This document shows, piece by piece, positions 31,812 to 39,409 of a stretch of 40,294 bases of DNA. A model generated the notes under the pieces. The model saw only the letters and a list, made by a program, of their open reading frames with translations. It did no database searches and had not been told where the DNA came from. The position numbers were made by a program, and so were the translations under genes. Positions within the stretch are counted from its first letter, which is position 1. Each line of letters opens with the position of its first letter. The stretch is from contig JAEYQQ010000104.1 of the NCBI GenBank assembly GCA_023409955.1, forward strand, positions 1-40,294, written 5' to 3'. The DNA is from Bacillota bacterium (GTDB lineage Bacteria; Bacillota; Clostridia; Christensenellales; Aristaeellaceae).

Positions 31812-33107
31812 TCATAAAAGGCTTTCGTCCTGCAAGCCAAGCAAACTGCGCAGTGCACCAGCCAAATAAAGCGACCCCGCCGCAATAATCACGCCATTTG
31901 GACCAGCCAATTCTTGGGCCTTTCGTAAAGCATCATCAAGTGTTGATGCTGCCTGTGCAGTACACCCTTCTTCTTGCAGCATATCCGCCAGTTCTGAAGC
32001 AGGCAAAGCCCTATGGTTATCAGGGGTTATCGTTACTGCGTTGCTTGCCAATGAAGCCATATCCCGCAGCATATCGTCACTTAGTTTCTCCCGTAGTACG
32101 CCGGTCAACAGTACACGCTTGTGCGAATTCAAAAATAGCTCAACATATTGCCTTAGGGCTTTCATCCCCTGGGGATTATGGGCTCCATCCAACAATACCT
32201 TGGGTATCGTATCTGTCCATTCCAACCTGGCTGGCCAACGGACCTGCTCCATACCCTTTCGCATAGCCGTACGACTAATCAAAAAGTCTGGCAAAATTTC
32301 CAGTACCGTAAGCGCCGTCAATGCGTTCTCTACTTGATGCAGCCCAGGCAGCGGAATTATAACATCCTCCATTTTTCCACCTGGAAGTTCAAAATCTGCG
32401 CGGCTCAAAAAGGCATCCGCCTGGTGGAACATGGCCTGTCGGTGACGCAGGGCATACAGCGGTGCTTGCTTTTGTTCGCATAGTGATTGAACGACTGCCT
32501 CGACTTCCGGCTTGGCTGGGTACAGAACCAAGGGAACGCCTGGCTTTGCTATACCCGCCTTCTCCACAGCGATCTTTTCCAATGTATCGCCAAGATATTC
32601 CATATGATCCATACCCAGCGCGGTGATCACTGATACAAGCGGTGTTATGACATTGGTTGGGTCAAGCCTTCCGCCAAGTCCCACCTCTACCACGGCAATA
32701 TCCACTTTCTGCGTAAAAAAGACCCAAAACGCCACAGCTGTGCCAAGCTCAAAGGCTGTTGGATGTATGTTTCTGTCTGCCAGCGCTTCAGCAGCATTTT
32801 TCACCTTGGTAACTGCCTTAACCAAAACATCATCAGACACCGGTATGCCATTGATGCGAATGCGCTCATTATAAAACTGCAAAAAAGGCGAGGTATACAA
32901 GCCCACTTTCAGCTTTGCAGCACATAACATGCTGCTGAGCATAGCGCAGACAGAACCTTTGCCATTGGTGCCCGCCACATGAATGGCGGGCACCGGAGTT
33001 TCAGGAATATTGAATTGTTTAAGAAGTGCGCGAGTATTTTCCAACCCGTTTTTCGCACCGGAATATTGGGCGGCGTGAATGAAATTTACCGCCTCTTGAG
33101 CGTTCAT
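31812..33107 (-). CDS. folC: folylpolyglutamate synthase / dihydrofolate synthase
   Basis: FolC adds glutamate to folates, keeping them in the cell, and in many bacteria also makes dihydrofolate from dihydropteroate. It belongs to the Mur ligase family: the ATP loop is HVAGTNGKGSVCAML near residue 43, followed by YTSPFLQFYNERIRING, EVGLGGRLDPTNVI, GMDHMEYLGDTLEKIAVEKAGI and the C-terminal LLDGAHNPQGMKAL. At 431 residues it is full length. Its ATG overlaps the valS stop (TGATG). PurN and AICARFT in this window both depend on the folates it retains. Confidence 0.95.
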   Translation of the reverse strand: MNAQEAVNFIHAAQYSGAKNGLENTRALLKQFNIPETPVPAIHVAGTNGKGSVCAMLSSMLCAAKLKVGLYTSPFLQFYNERIRINGIPVSDDVLVKAVTKVKNAAEALADRNIHPTAFELGTAVAFWVFFTQKVDIAVVEVGLGGRLDPTNVITPLVSVITALGMDHMEYLGDTLEKIAVEKAGIAKPGVPLVLYPAKPEVEAVVQSLCEQKQAPLYALRHRQAMFHQADAFLSRADFELPGGKMEDVIIPLPGLHQVENALTALTVLEILPDFLISRTAMRKGMEQVRWPARLEWTDTIPKVLLDGAHNPQGMKALRQYVELFLNSHKRVLLTGVLREKLSDDMLRDMASLASNAVTITPDNHRALPASELADMLQEEGCTAQAASTLDDALRKAQELAGPNGVIIAAGSLYLAGALRSLLGLQDESLL

Positions 33108-35740
33108 CAGCCCATCCCTTTCAACTCAGCAATACGCTGATTCAGCGTTTGTGCCATCTGCTGATTCGTGTTAAGCTTTTCCTTTTCCTGCTCCACCAAC
33201 TGTGCAGGAGCTTTTGCCACAAAGCCTGGGTTGTTCAGCTTTCCTGACGCACGTTCAATTTCCTTCAACAGGTTTTCATATTCCTTTTGCAGCCGGGCGA
33301 TCTCTTTTTCAAAGTCCACTAAATCACCCATGGGTATCAACAGTTCACCGGCTGCACATACAGCGCTCACTGTCTTTTCGGTTATTTGCGTCCTGTCTGC
33401 CACCAGTTCGATGTTTGAAACCCCAGCCAGCCGCTGAAAGTACATTTGTGCATCCAATAGGGTTTGGCTCCATCCGTCAGATGGCAGCAGCATCAAGCGG
33501 GTGCGCTTGCTGGGTGCCACGTTCATCTCTGCGCGGAGGTTACGGATGGTCTTAATCATATCCATCACACCCTGCATATGGATCTCGTCCTCAACAAAAT
33601 CATAAGCCGGATCGATTTGGGGCCACTTAGCAAGCATCAGGAAGCCTTCCGCACCCGGCAAGCTCTTGTACACCGCTTCCGTCAGGTAGGGCATAAAGGG
33701 ATGCAGGAGCTTTAAAAGCGTTTCCAGTACGTGAAGCAGCACTGCTTGTGCAGTTGCCTTGCTTTCACTGTCCTCACCCATCAGGCGGCCTTTGGAAAGC
33801 TCAATATACCAATCGCAGAATTCTGACCAGGCAAAGTCATAAATCTTCTGAGCAGCAAGGCCAAAGTCGCCGTCCTCCATATGAGCGGACACTTCCCGTA
33901 TGGCCTTTTGACTGCGGGAAAGTATCCATTTATCCGGCAAAAGCAGCGATTTCCCGGCCAAATCTTTCTTGTCTTGGGCATACATCAGCACAAACCGGGA
34001 AGCATTCCACACCTTGTTGGCAAAATTACGTGCAGCCTCCACCTTTTCGGTAGAAAATCGTGTATCATTGCCGGGGCTTACGCCCATAGCCAAGGAGAAA
34101 CGCAGGGCATCGGCGCCGTACTGCTCAATGATATCCAGGGGATCCACACCGTTGCCTAATGATTTGGACATCTTACGCCCTTTTTCATCCCGGACAAGGC
34201 CATGCATGAGCACCGTATGGAAAGGTGTTTCCCCCATTTGCTCGATACCACTGAAAATCATGCGGGCCACCCAGAAGAAGATGATGTCATATCCCGTCAC
34301 CAATACATCGGTGGGATAGAAGAACTTCAAATCCTCCGTTTGATCCGGCCAGCCCAATGTAGAAAAGGGCCACAGGGCAGAGGAGAACCAAGTGTCCAGC
34401 ACATCCTCATCCTGCCTTATATGGTTGCTGCCGCACTTGGCGCAAGCCTTTGCATCCTCACGGGCCACGGTCATATGACCGCAGTCATCGCAGTACCAGG
34501 AAGGGATGCGATGACCCCACCACAGCTGGCGGCTGATACACCAATCCCGAATGTTATCCATCCAGTTGTAATACGTTTTGGTAAACCGTTCAGGCACAAA
34601 TTTGGTCTTTCCTTCACGCACCGCAGCGATGGCAGGTTCAGCAAGAGGCTTCATGTTCACAAACCATTGACGGCTCACCAGCGGTTCCACCGTCTTGTGG
34701 CAGCGATAGCATGTACCCACATTGTGGGTGTAATCTTCAATCTTCACAAGCAAGCCAAGCTCTTTAAGCTCTTCCACCACTCGCTTGCGGCACTCCGATT
34801 GGGTAAGCCCCTCATACTTACCGGCAGCGGCGTTCATGGTGCCGTCATCATTGGTCACCCGCAGGATGGTCAGGTTATGACGCTGAGCCACCTCAAAGTC
34901 ATTGGGGTCATGGGCCGGGGTCATTTTCACTGCGCCTGTACCAAATTCCTGATCCACGTAGCTGTCGGCTACCACAGGAATTTCCCGGTTCATCAACGGC
35001 AGGAGCACAGTTTTGCCTACCAAGTGGGTGTAGCGCTCATCTTCCGGATTCACAGCCACACCAGTATCGCCCAGCATGGTCTCGGGCCGTGTGGTAGCAA
35101 CCACCACACCTTGGGACCCATCTGCACCGGGATAACGGATATGCCACAGGTGGGACGCCTGCTCCTCGTACTCCACCTCAGCATCTGATAAGGCAGTTTT
35201 GCACACAGGGCACCAGTTGATGATGCGATCGCCGCGGTAGATAAGGTTCTTTTCATACAGCCGCACAAACACTTCCCGCACTGCCTTAGAGCAGCCCTCG
35301 TCCATGGTAAAGCGTTCCCGACTCCAGTCACAGCTGGCACCTAAGCGGCGAAGCTGCTTTGTAATACGGCCACCGTACTCCTCTTTCCACTTCCACGCCC
35401 GCTCCAAGAAAGCATCACGGCCAATATCCTCTTTCTTTATGCCTTCCTTGGCCATCTGCTCCACAATTTTCACTTCGGTAGCAATGGATGCATGGTCGGT
35501 ACCTGGCAGCCACAGGGTGTTATCGCCCTTCATGCGGTGATAGCGTACAGGTGCATCCTGCATGAGGCAATCCATGGCGTGACCCATATGAAGCTGACCA
35601 GTGATATTGGGGGGCGGCATGACAATGGTGAAGGTCTCTTTTCCTGGAATTCGCTGCCCTACAAAAGCCCCAGATTCTTCCCACTCTTTATAAATATCCC
35701 CTTCGATTGCTTGAGGATTAAACACCTTTTCCATTTCCAC
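33107..35740 (-). CDS. valS: valyl-tRNA synthetase
   Basis: ValS charges tRNA-Val. It is a class Ia synthetase with the HIGH motif in PPNITGQLHMGHAMD near residue 50, the editing (CP1) domain, zinc-like cysteine pairs (CYRCHKTVEP and YCDDCGHM...CAKCGS), the KMSKS motif (GRKMSKSLGNG), an anticodon-binding domain and the C-terminal coiled coil (LVDFEKEIARLQKEYENLLKEI region) that contacts tRNA. At 877 residues it is complete. AAGGAGG is 9 bases before a GTG at 35740, which is preferred over the ATG at 35749 (no spacing) and the ATG at 35734 (15 bases). A valine T-box lies upstream, with a small membrane-protein gene in between. Confidence 0.96.
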   Translation of the reverse strand: MEMEKVFNPQAIEGDIYKEWEESGAFVGQRIPGKETFTIVMPPPNITGQLHMGHAMDCLMQDAPVRYHRMKGDNTLWLPGTDHASIATEVKIVEQMAKEGIKKEDIGRDAFLERAWKWKEEYGGRITKQLRRLGASCDWSRERFTMDEGCSKAVREVFVRLYEKNLIYRGDRIINWCPVCKTALSDAEVEYEEQASHLWHIRYPGADGSQGVVVATTRPETMLGDTGVAVNPEDERYTHLVGKTVLLPLMNREIPVVADSYVDQEFGTGAVKMTPAHDPNDFEVAQRHNLTILRVTNDDGTMNAAAGKYEGLTQSECRKRVVEELKELGLLVKIEDYTHNVGTCYRCHKTVEPLVSRQWFVNMKPLAEPAIAAVREGKTKFVPERFTKTYYNWMDNIRDWCISRQLWWGHRIPSWYCDDCGHMTVAREDAKACAKCGSNHIRQDEDVLDTWFSSALWPFSTLGWPDQTEDLKFFYPTDVLVTGYDIIFFWVARMIFSGIEQMGETPFHTVLMHGLVRDEKGRKMSKSLGNGVDPLDIIEQYGADALRFSLAMGVSPGNDTRFSTEKVEAARNFANKVWNASRFVLMYAQDKKDLAGKSLLLPDKWILSRSQKAIREVSAHMEDGDFGLAAQKIYDFAWSEFCDWYIELSKGRLMGEDSESKATAQAVLLHVLETLLKLLHPFMPYLTEAVYKSLPGAEGFLMLAKWPQIDPAYDFVEDEIHMQGVMDMIKTIRNLRAEMNVAPSKRTRLMLLPSDGWSQTLLDAQMYFQRLAGVSNIELVADRTQITEKTVSAVCAAGELLIPMGDLVDFEKEIARLQKEYENLLKEIERASGKLNNPGFVAKAPAQLVEQEKEKLNTNQQMAQTLNQRIAELKGMG

Positions 35741-35754
35741 AACAATCATCCTCC

Positions 35755-35958
35755 TTATGCGAATACATCCAACAGGATCAGCGCCCCGGCGATTGCCAGT
35801 ACCATTCCAGCAACTCGGACCATAAGCATTCCTTTTTCGCTTATCTTTGGCATGAACCTTGCCGCAATCGTATGACCGGCAAAGCCTAATAAAGCACCAA
35901 CAGCAAGCAAAGCGACCCCCGGAATATCTAACCGCTTAACGATCTGCGCCGTATCCAT
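35755..35958 (-). CDS. small two-helix membrane protein of unknown function
   Basis: This 67-residue protein has two hydrophobic segments, GVALLAVGALLGFAGHTIAA (about 14-33) and MLMVRVAGMVLAIAGALILLDVF (about 44-66), separated by a short basic loop (RFMPKISEKG). GGAGGGG lies 9 bases before the ATG, so it is likely to be translated. It sits between the valine T-box terminator and valS, 14 bp from the latter, so it is transcribed only when the T-box reads through. I recognise no family. Its placement suggests a role tied to amino-acid supply or simple insertion; neither is shown. Confidence 0.7.
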   Translation of the reverse strand: MDTAQIVKRLDIPGVALLAVGALLGFAGHTIAARFMPKISEKGMLMVRVAGMVLAIAGALILLDVFA

Positions 35959-35980
35959 GGCTGATCCCCTCCCTCTCCAA

Positions 35981-36018
35981 ATAAAAAGAACTGCCCGCGT
36001 CCAAAAGGACGGAGCAGC
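35981..36018 (-). terminator. T-box regulated terminator upstream of valS
   Basis: CTGCTCCGTCC and GGACGCGGGCAG pair (with a bulge) around TTTT and are followed by TTCTTTTTATTT on the minus strand. It directly follows the T-box sequence, which forms the competing antiterminator when uncharged tRNA-Val is bound. Confidence 0.85.
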
Positions 36019-36230
36019 TCCGTGGTACCACCTTATTTCGCGGCAGAATGCCGCCTCTTAGCACTATAACGGGCGCACCCGAGCAGAGTAATAAAGCGCT
36101 TAAGGCTCATTCCCCTGCCGCCCTCCAAAGCGACCTTCCACCTGCAGAATCTTGCGGTGCTTTTCAGCCGGTGAGCCCCGCTCTCTTAAAAGAATGCAGA
36201 TGTACTCCTCTTTATCTCAGGGCAAAAATG
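35981..36230 (-). promoter_or_regulatory. valine-specific T-box leader
   Basis: The T-box sequence AAGGTGGTACCACGG is at 36034-36020; its TGGT pairs with the ACCA end of uncharged tRNA-Val. Upstream, AGAGAGCGGGG and the following hairpin match the conserved Stem I core. Aligned to other T-boxes by the GAA...CTTTGGAG segment, the specifier codon is GTG at 36141-36139 (GTG-GAA-GGTCGCTTTGGAG), a valine codon, in agreement with valS downstream. A regulated terminator follows. Low tRNA-Val charging should switch on the small membrane protein, valS and probably the genes beyond. The exact 5' end and promoter were not identified. Confidence 0.9.
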
Positions 36231-36237
36231 TACGGAA

Positions 36238-36432
36238 TCAGGCCTTTTTCTTGTCCGCTTCGACTACGACAACCTGCTTGCCGTCATAATAGCCGCAATG
36301 TTTGCAGACCCTGTGGGACAGCTTCATTTTGTGGCACTGGGAGCATTCCACGATGCCGGGAAGGGTCAGTTTCCAGTTGGCCCGGCGGCTATGCTTACGG
36401 GCCTTGGAAGTTCTATATTTGGGAAGAGCCAT
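36238..36432 (-). CDS. rpmF: large ribosomal subunit protein bL32
   Basis: This 64-residue basic protein begins MALPKYRTSKARKHSRRANW, the typical bL32 start. Two cysteine pairs (CSQCHKM and CKHCGYY) form a zinc ribbon, so this is the C+ zinc-binding version. It follows yceD by 2 bp, the usual arrangement in bacteria. GGAGG precedes the ATG. The valine T-box begins just after its stop codon. Confidence 0.97.
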   Translation of the reverse strand: MALPKYRTSKARKHSRRANWKLTLPGIVECSQCHKMKLSHRVCKHCGYYDGKQVVVVEADKKKA

Positions 36433-36434
36433 GA

Positions 36435-36944
36435 CTACACCTCCTCATCCTTTGTCAGCAATTGCTGCAGTGCCTCAAAAGGATGCTTTGTCTGCATTTC
36501 CTTCCGGCAAGTGCAAATTTGTTTGTTCAGATTGGCTCCACATACCAGGCAAAGACCTTTGCAATCCTCCTTGCAGACAAAACGCATAGGAAGATCAAGC
36601 AAAGCTAAAGACAGCACCAGATGACCAAGATCAAGCGAGTTGCCCGTAAAGGCAAACTTGTCGGGATCGCTGGGATCGCCGTCCTGCACGAAAATCTCCC
36701 GAAAAGGAACTGAGATTTTCGCCTGTGCCTGGTTTAAGCACCTGGCGCAGCGGGCATTGGCGACGGCAGTAAGCTGTCCTTCAATCAATACGCTTTTTCC
36801 GGCGGCGCTATACACACCGCTGAGGGTTGCCTTATCAAAGGTAACCATCTCCCCCAGAACATCCTGGGTGGGTATCTCGCCCTCCAGTGCAAAAGAGAAC
36901 TCTGTGCCTTGGGAACGAAGCGCCCGAGATATATCCAAAAGCAT
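36435..36944 (-). CDS. yceD: YceD (DUF177) family protein
   Basis: YceD proteins are encoded next to rpmF across bacteria and have been linked to 23S rRNA and ribosome assembly. The 169-residue protein has CARCLNQAQ near the middle and the C-terminal CKEDCKGLCLVCGANLN motif typical of the family, which suggests zinc binding. GAGGTGAAG lies before the ATG. It is the first gene after a perfect consensus promoter and is followed by rpmF. Confidence 0.9.
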   Translation of the reverse strand: MLLDISRALRSQGTEFSFALEGEIPTQDVLGEMVTFDKATLSGVYSAAGKSVLIEGQLTAVANARCARCLNQAQAKISVPFREIFVQDGDPSDPDKFAFTGNSLDLGHLVLSLALLDLPMRFVCKEDCKGLCLVCGANLNKQICTCRKEMQTKHPFEALQQLLTKDEEV

Positions 36945-36973
36945 GACTTCACCTCAAAATGTGACCGTCGACT

Positions 36974-37002
36974 ATTATAGAATGTGTAGAGAAATTTGTC
37001 AA
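36974..37002 (-). promoter_or_regulatory. consensus sigma-A promoter of yceD-rpmF
   Basis: TTGACA (37002-36997) and TATAAT (36979-36974) are separated by exactly 17 bp on the minus strand, a perfect consensus match, about 30 bp before the yceD ATG. Such a strong promoter suits a ribosomal protein gene. Confidence 0.9.
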
Positions 37003-37021
37003 TCTTTATTTTGCAGATTGC

Positions 37022-38212
37022 TTATTTCTGAACCAATTCCAGAGTATCCCTGGCAATAACAATCTCTTCGTTGGTGGGGATTACAACAATCTTTACCCGG
37101 CTGTCATCCGTGGAGATAACGGCTTCATTCCTGGTCTCGTTCTTGACAAGATCAAGCTTGGCACCAAGATAATCGAAATCCTCCATCACCATCCGGCGAA
37201 TATTGGAGTTGTTTTCACCGATACCGGCAGTAAACACAATTACGTCAACACCGTTCATGGCAGCGGCATATGCGCCGATGTACTTGCGAATACCATATGC
37301 CAAAAGTTCCCGGGCAGTGATGGCATCCTGATGGCCGTTGTCAGCAGCATCATCGATATCACGCATATCGCTGGATAAGCCGCTAAGGCCGGCCAAACCG
37401 GATTTTTTGTTGAGGATGTCAATCACTTCATCGACGGTTTTGTTGTCATTGTTGGCAATGAATTGTACAACAGCCGGATCCAGACTGCCCGAACGCGTGC
37501 CCATGATAACGCCTTCCAGCGGAGTGATACCCATGCTGGTATCGACGCACTTTCCATACTTCACCGCTGCAAGGGAAGATCCATTGCCCAAATGGCATGT
37601 GATGATCTTCAAATCTTCCAACTTCAGGCCAAGAAACTCGGCGGCGCGGCGGCTTACGTAACGGTGGGAGGTACCATGGAAGCCGTAACGGCGTACCTTC
37701 AAGCGGGTATAGTATTCCTTGGGCACACCGTACAGATACGCCTTTGGAGGCATGGTCTGATGGAATGCTGTGTCGAACACTGCCACATTAGGTGTGTTAG
37801 GCATGATTTCCTGGCAGGCCCTAATACCCATCAGGTTGGCAGGATTGTGGAGAGGGCCCAAGGGGATGTTTTCTTCAACAGCCGCTATAACATCCTCGTT
37901 GATCAGTACAGAACCAGAGAACTTTTCACCGCCATGGAGCACACGGTGGCCGACTGCTCCGATTTCATCCATGCTCTTGACAACGCCCTTTTCAGCGTCA
38001 GTCAAAGCGGCCAGCATGTACTTGATACCCTCTACATGGTCCTTCATGGGAGCCTGAGCTTCAAACACCTTGCCTCCGGCTGTCTGTTTGATCTTGCTCC
38101 CAGCAATGCCAATACGCTCTACTATCCCCTTGGCTACAATGGTTTCATCCTGCATATCAATCAACTGATACTTCAGTGAAGAGGATCCTGCATTTAGTAT
38201 CAAAATTTTCAT
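37022..38212 (-). CDS. ackA: acetate kinase
   Basis: AckA converts acetyl phosphate and ADP to acetate and ATP, the energy-yielding end of acetate fermentation. The 396-residue protein has KILILNAGSSSLKYQLI at the N-terminus (with the catalytic-loop Asn), GHRVLHGGEKF, DTAFHQTMPPKAYLYG, RYGFHGTSHRYV and HLGNGSSLAAVKYGKCVDTSMG, all hallmarks of the family. It starts 29 bp after the pta stop codon and is cotranscribed with it. The stop lies close to the yceD promoter; no terminator hairpin is visible between them. Confidence 0.97.
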   Translation of the reverse strand: MKILILNAGSSSLKYQLIDMQDETIVAKGIVERIGIAGSKIKQTAGGKVFEAQAPMKDHVEGIKYMLAALTDAEKGVVKSMDEIGAVGHRVLHGGEKFSGSVLINEDVIAAVEENIPLGPLHNPANLMGIRACQEIMPNTPNVAVFDTAFHQTMPPKAYLYGVPKEYYTRLKVRRYGFHGTSHRYVSRRAAEFLGLKLEDLKIITCHLGNGSSLAAVKYGKCVDTSMGITPLEGVIMGTRSGSLDPAVVQFIANNDNKTVDEVIDILNKKSGLAGLSGLSSDMRDIDDAADNGHQDAITARELLAYGIRKYIGAYAAAMNGVDVIVFTAGIGENNSNIRRMVMEDFDYLGAKLDLVKNETRNEAVISTDDSRVKIVVIPTNEEIVIARDTLELVQK

Positions 38213-38241
38213 GTCTTGCTAATCTCCCTTAATATATGCAA

Positions 38242-39240
38242 TTACTTCGCCATGACGGCTGTGATAGCTACCACGCTTACGATGTCGTCAATGGAACAGC
38301 CGCGGCTTAGATCATTGACCGGCTTAGCCAAACCTTGCAGTATGGGACCGATGGCTTCGGCGCCGGCAAGGCGCTGAACCAGCTTATAGCCGATATTACC
38401 GGCCTGCAAGTCAGGGAAAACAAGTACGTTCGCCTTGCCAGCCACAGGGCTGCCGGGGCTCTTGAGCTGTCCGACAGATTCAACCAGTGCAGCATCGGCC
38501 TGAAGTTCACCATCCACGCTTAATTCAGGTGCCAATTCTTTAACCTTTTTAGTGGCTTCCTGCACTTTGCTAACCAGTTCGTGGGAGGCGCTGCCTTTGG
38601 TAGAGAAAGAAAGCATGGCCACACGGGGATCGATCCCCGTCAGCTCTTTGCCTGTCTGAGCGCTGGCAATGGCAATGGCGGCAAGCTCATCGGCTGTGGG
38701 GTTGGGAATGACGGCACAGTCTCCAAAGACCATCACACCCTCGTCCCCGTAGCTGCTGCCCTCAGGCAGCTCCATGATAAAGCAAGAAGAAACCACAGAG
38801 ATACCGGGAGCAGTTTTGATGATTTGCAGGGCTGGGCGCAGCGTGTTACCGGTGGAATTGATAGCACCGGCCACCATGCCATCAGCATCGCCCGTTTTGA
38901 CCATAACAGTGGCAAAATAAAGTGTATTTGTGCGGACCAGCTTGTCCGCTTCTTCCATGGTCATTCCCTTACTTTTGCGCAAGTCGTAAAGCAGTTGGGC
39001 GTAAGGAGCAGTCTTTTCGCTGGTTGCCGGATCCTCAATCAGAACGCCAGTTAAATCCACCTGATACTGGGCGGCCACTTTTTTGATTTCCTCAGCAGGA
39101 CCAACCAATGTTACCCGGGCAACTCCCTGCTCTATAATACGGGCAGATGCCTGCACGGTGCGGGGCTCGGTTCCTTCCGCCAAAACGATATGCTTACCGT
39201 TTAGCCTGGCTTTCGCCTTGATTTTCTCCAGCGCGGACAT
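38242..39240 (-). CDS. pta: phosphate acetyltransferase
   Basis: Pta converts acetyl-CoA and phosphate to acetyl phosphate, the substrate of AckA. The 332-residue protein is the short, catalytic-domain-only form without the N-terminal regulatory domains of enterobacterial Pta. IVLAEGTEPRTVQASARI, GMVAGAINSTGNTLRPALQIIKT, RVAMLSFSTKGSA, LVFPDLQAGNIGYKLVQRLAGAEAIGPILQGL and PVNDLSRGCS are present. AAGGAGG precedes the ATG. A TATAAT on the minus strand (39306-39301) lies about 60 bp upstream. Confidence 0.96.
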   Translation of the reverse strand: MSALEKIKAKARLNGKHIVLAEGTEPRTVQASARIIEQGVARVTLVGPAEEIKKVAAQYQVDLTGVLIEDPATSEKTAPYAQLLYDLRKSKGMTMEEADKLVRTNTLYFATVMVKTGDADGMVAGAINSTGNTLRPALQIIKTAPGISVVSSCFIMELPEGSSYGDEGVMVFGDCAVIPNPTADELAAIAIASAQTGKELTGIDPRVAMLSFSTKGSASHELVSKVQEATKKVKELAPELSVDGELQADAALVESVGQLKSPGSPVAGKANVLVFPDLQAGNIGYKLVQRLAGAEAIGPILQGLAKPVNDLSRGCSIDDIVSVVAITAVMAK

Positions 39241-39300
39241 ATAACAGCCTCCTTAATGCAAAAATGAACGCAAAAAGCGCGCATGTATTCCAACCAATCT

Positions 39301-39306
39301 ATTATA
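39301..39306 (-). promoter_or_regulatory. candidate -10 of pta-ackA
   Basis: A perfect TATAAT occurs on the minus strand in the 169-bp gap between pta and tmcAL. The base run 17 bp further upstream is T-rich and not a convincing -35, so the call is tentative. Confidence 0.4.
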
Positions 39307-39409
39307 CAGGATTCATGCCCGAAAAAAAAGGGTTCTACGCATTAAAATACGAATAATCCATTGCCAAATGGAGCAAAAAACAGCAAAATTCAATATATAG
39401 GAGTATTAT

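Noticed and set aside
34202..35188. 328-codon plus-strand ORF
   Set aside because: It is antisense to the well-conserved valS coding sequence; open frames opposite biased codons are common at this base composition.
39361..39389. Promoter TTGCCA-17-CAAAAT for tmcAL
   Set aside because: The -10 matches at only four of six positions and the start would fall almost on the ribosome binding site; not listed as a feature.
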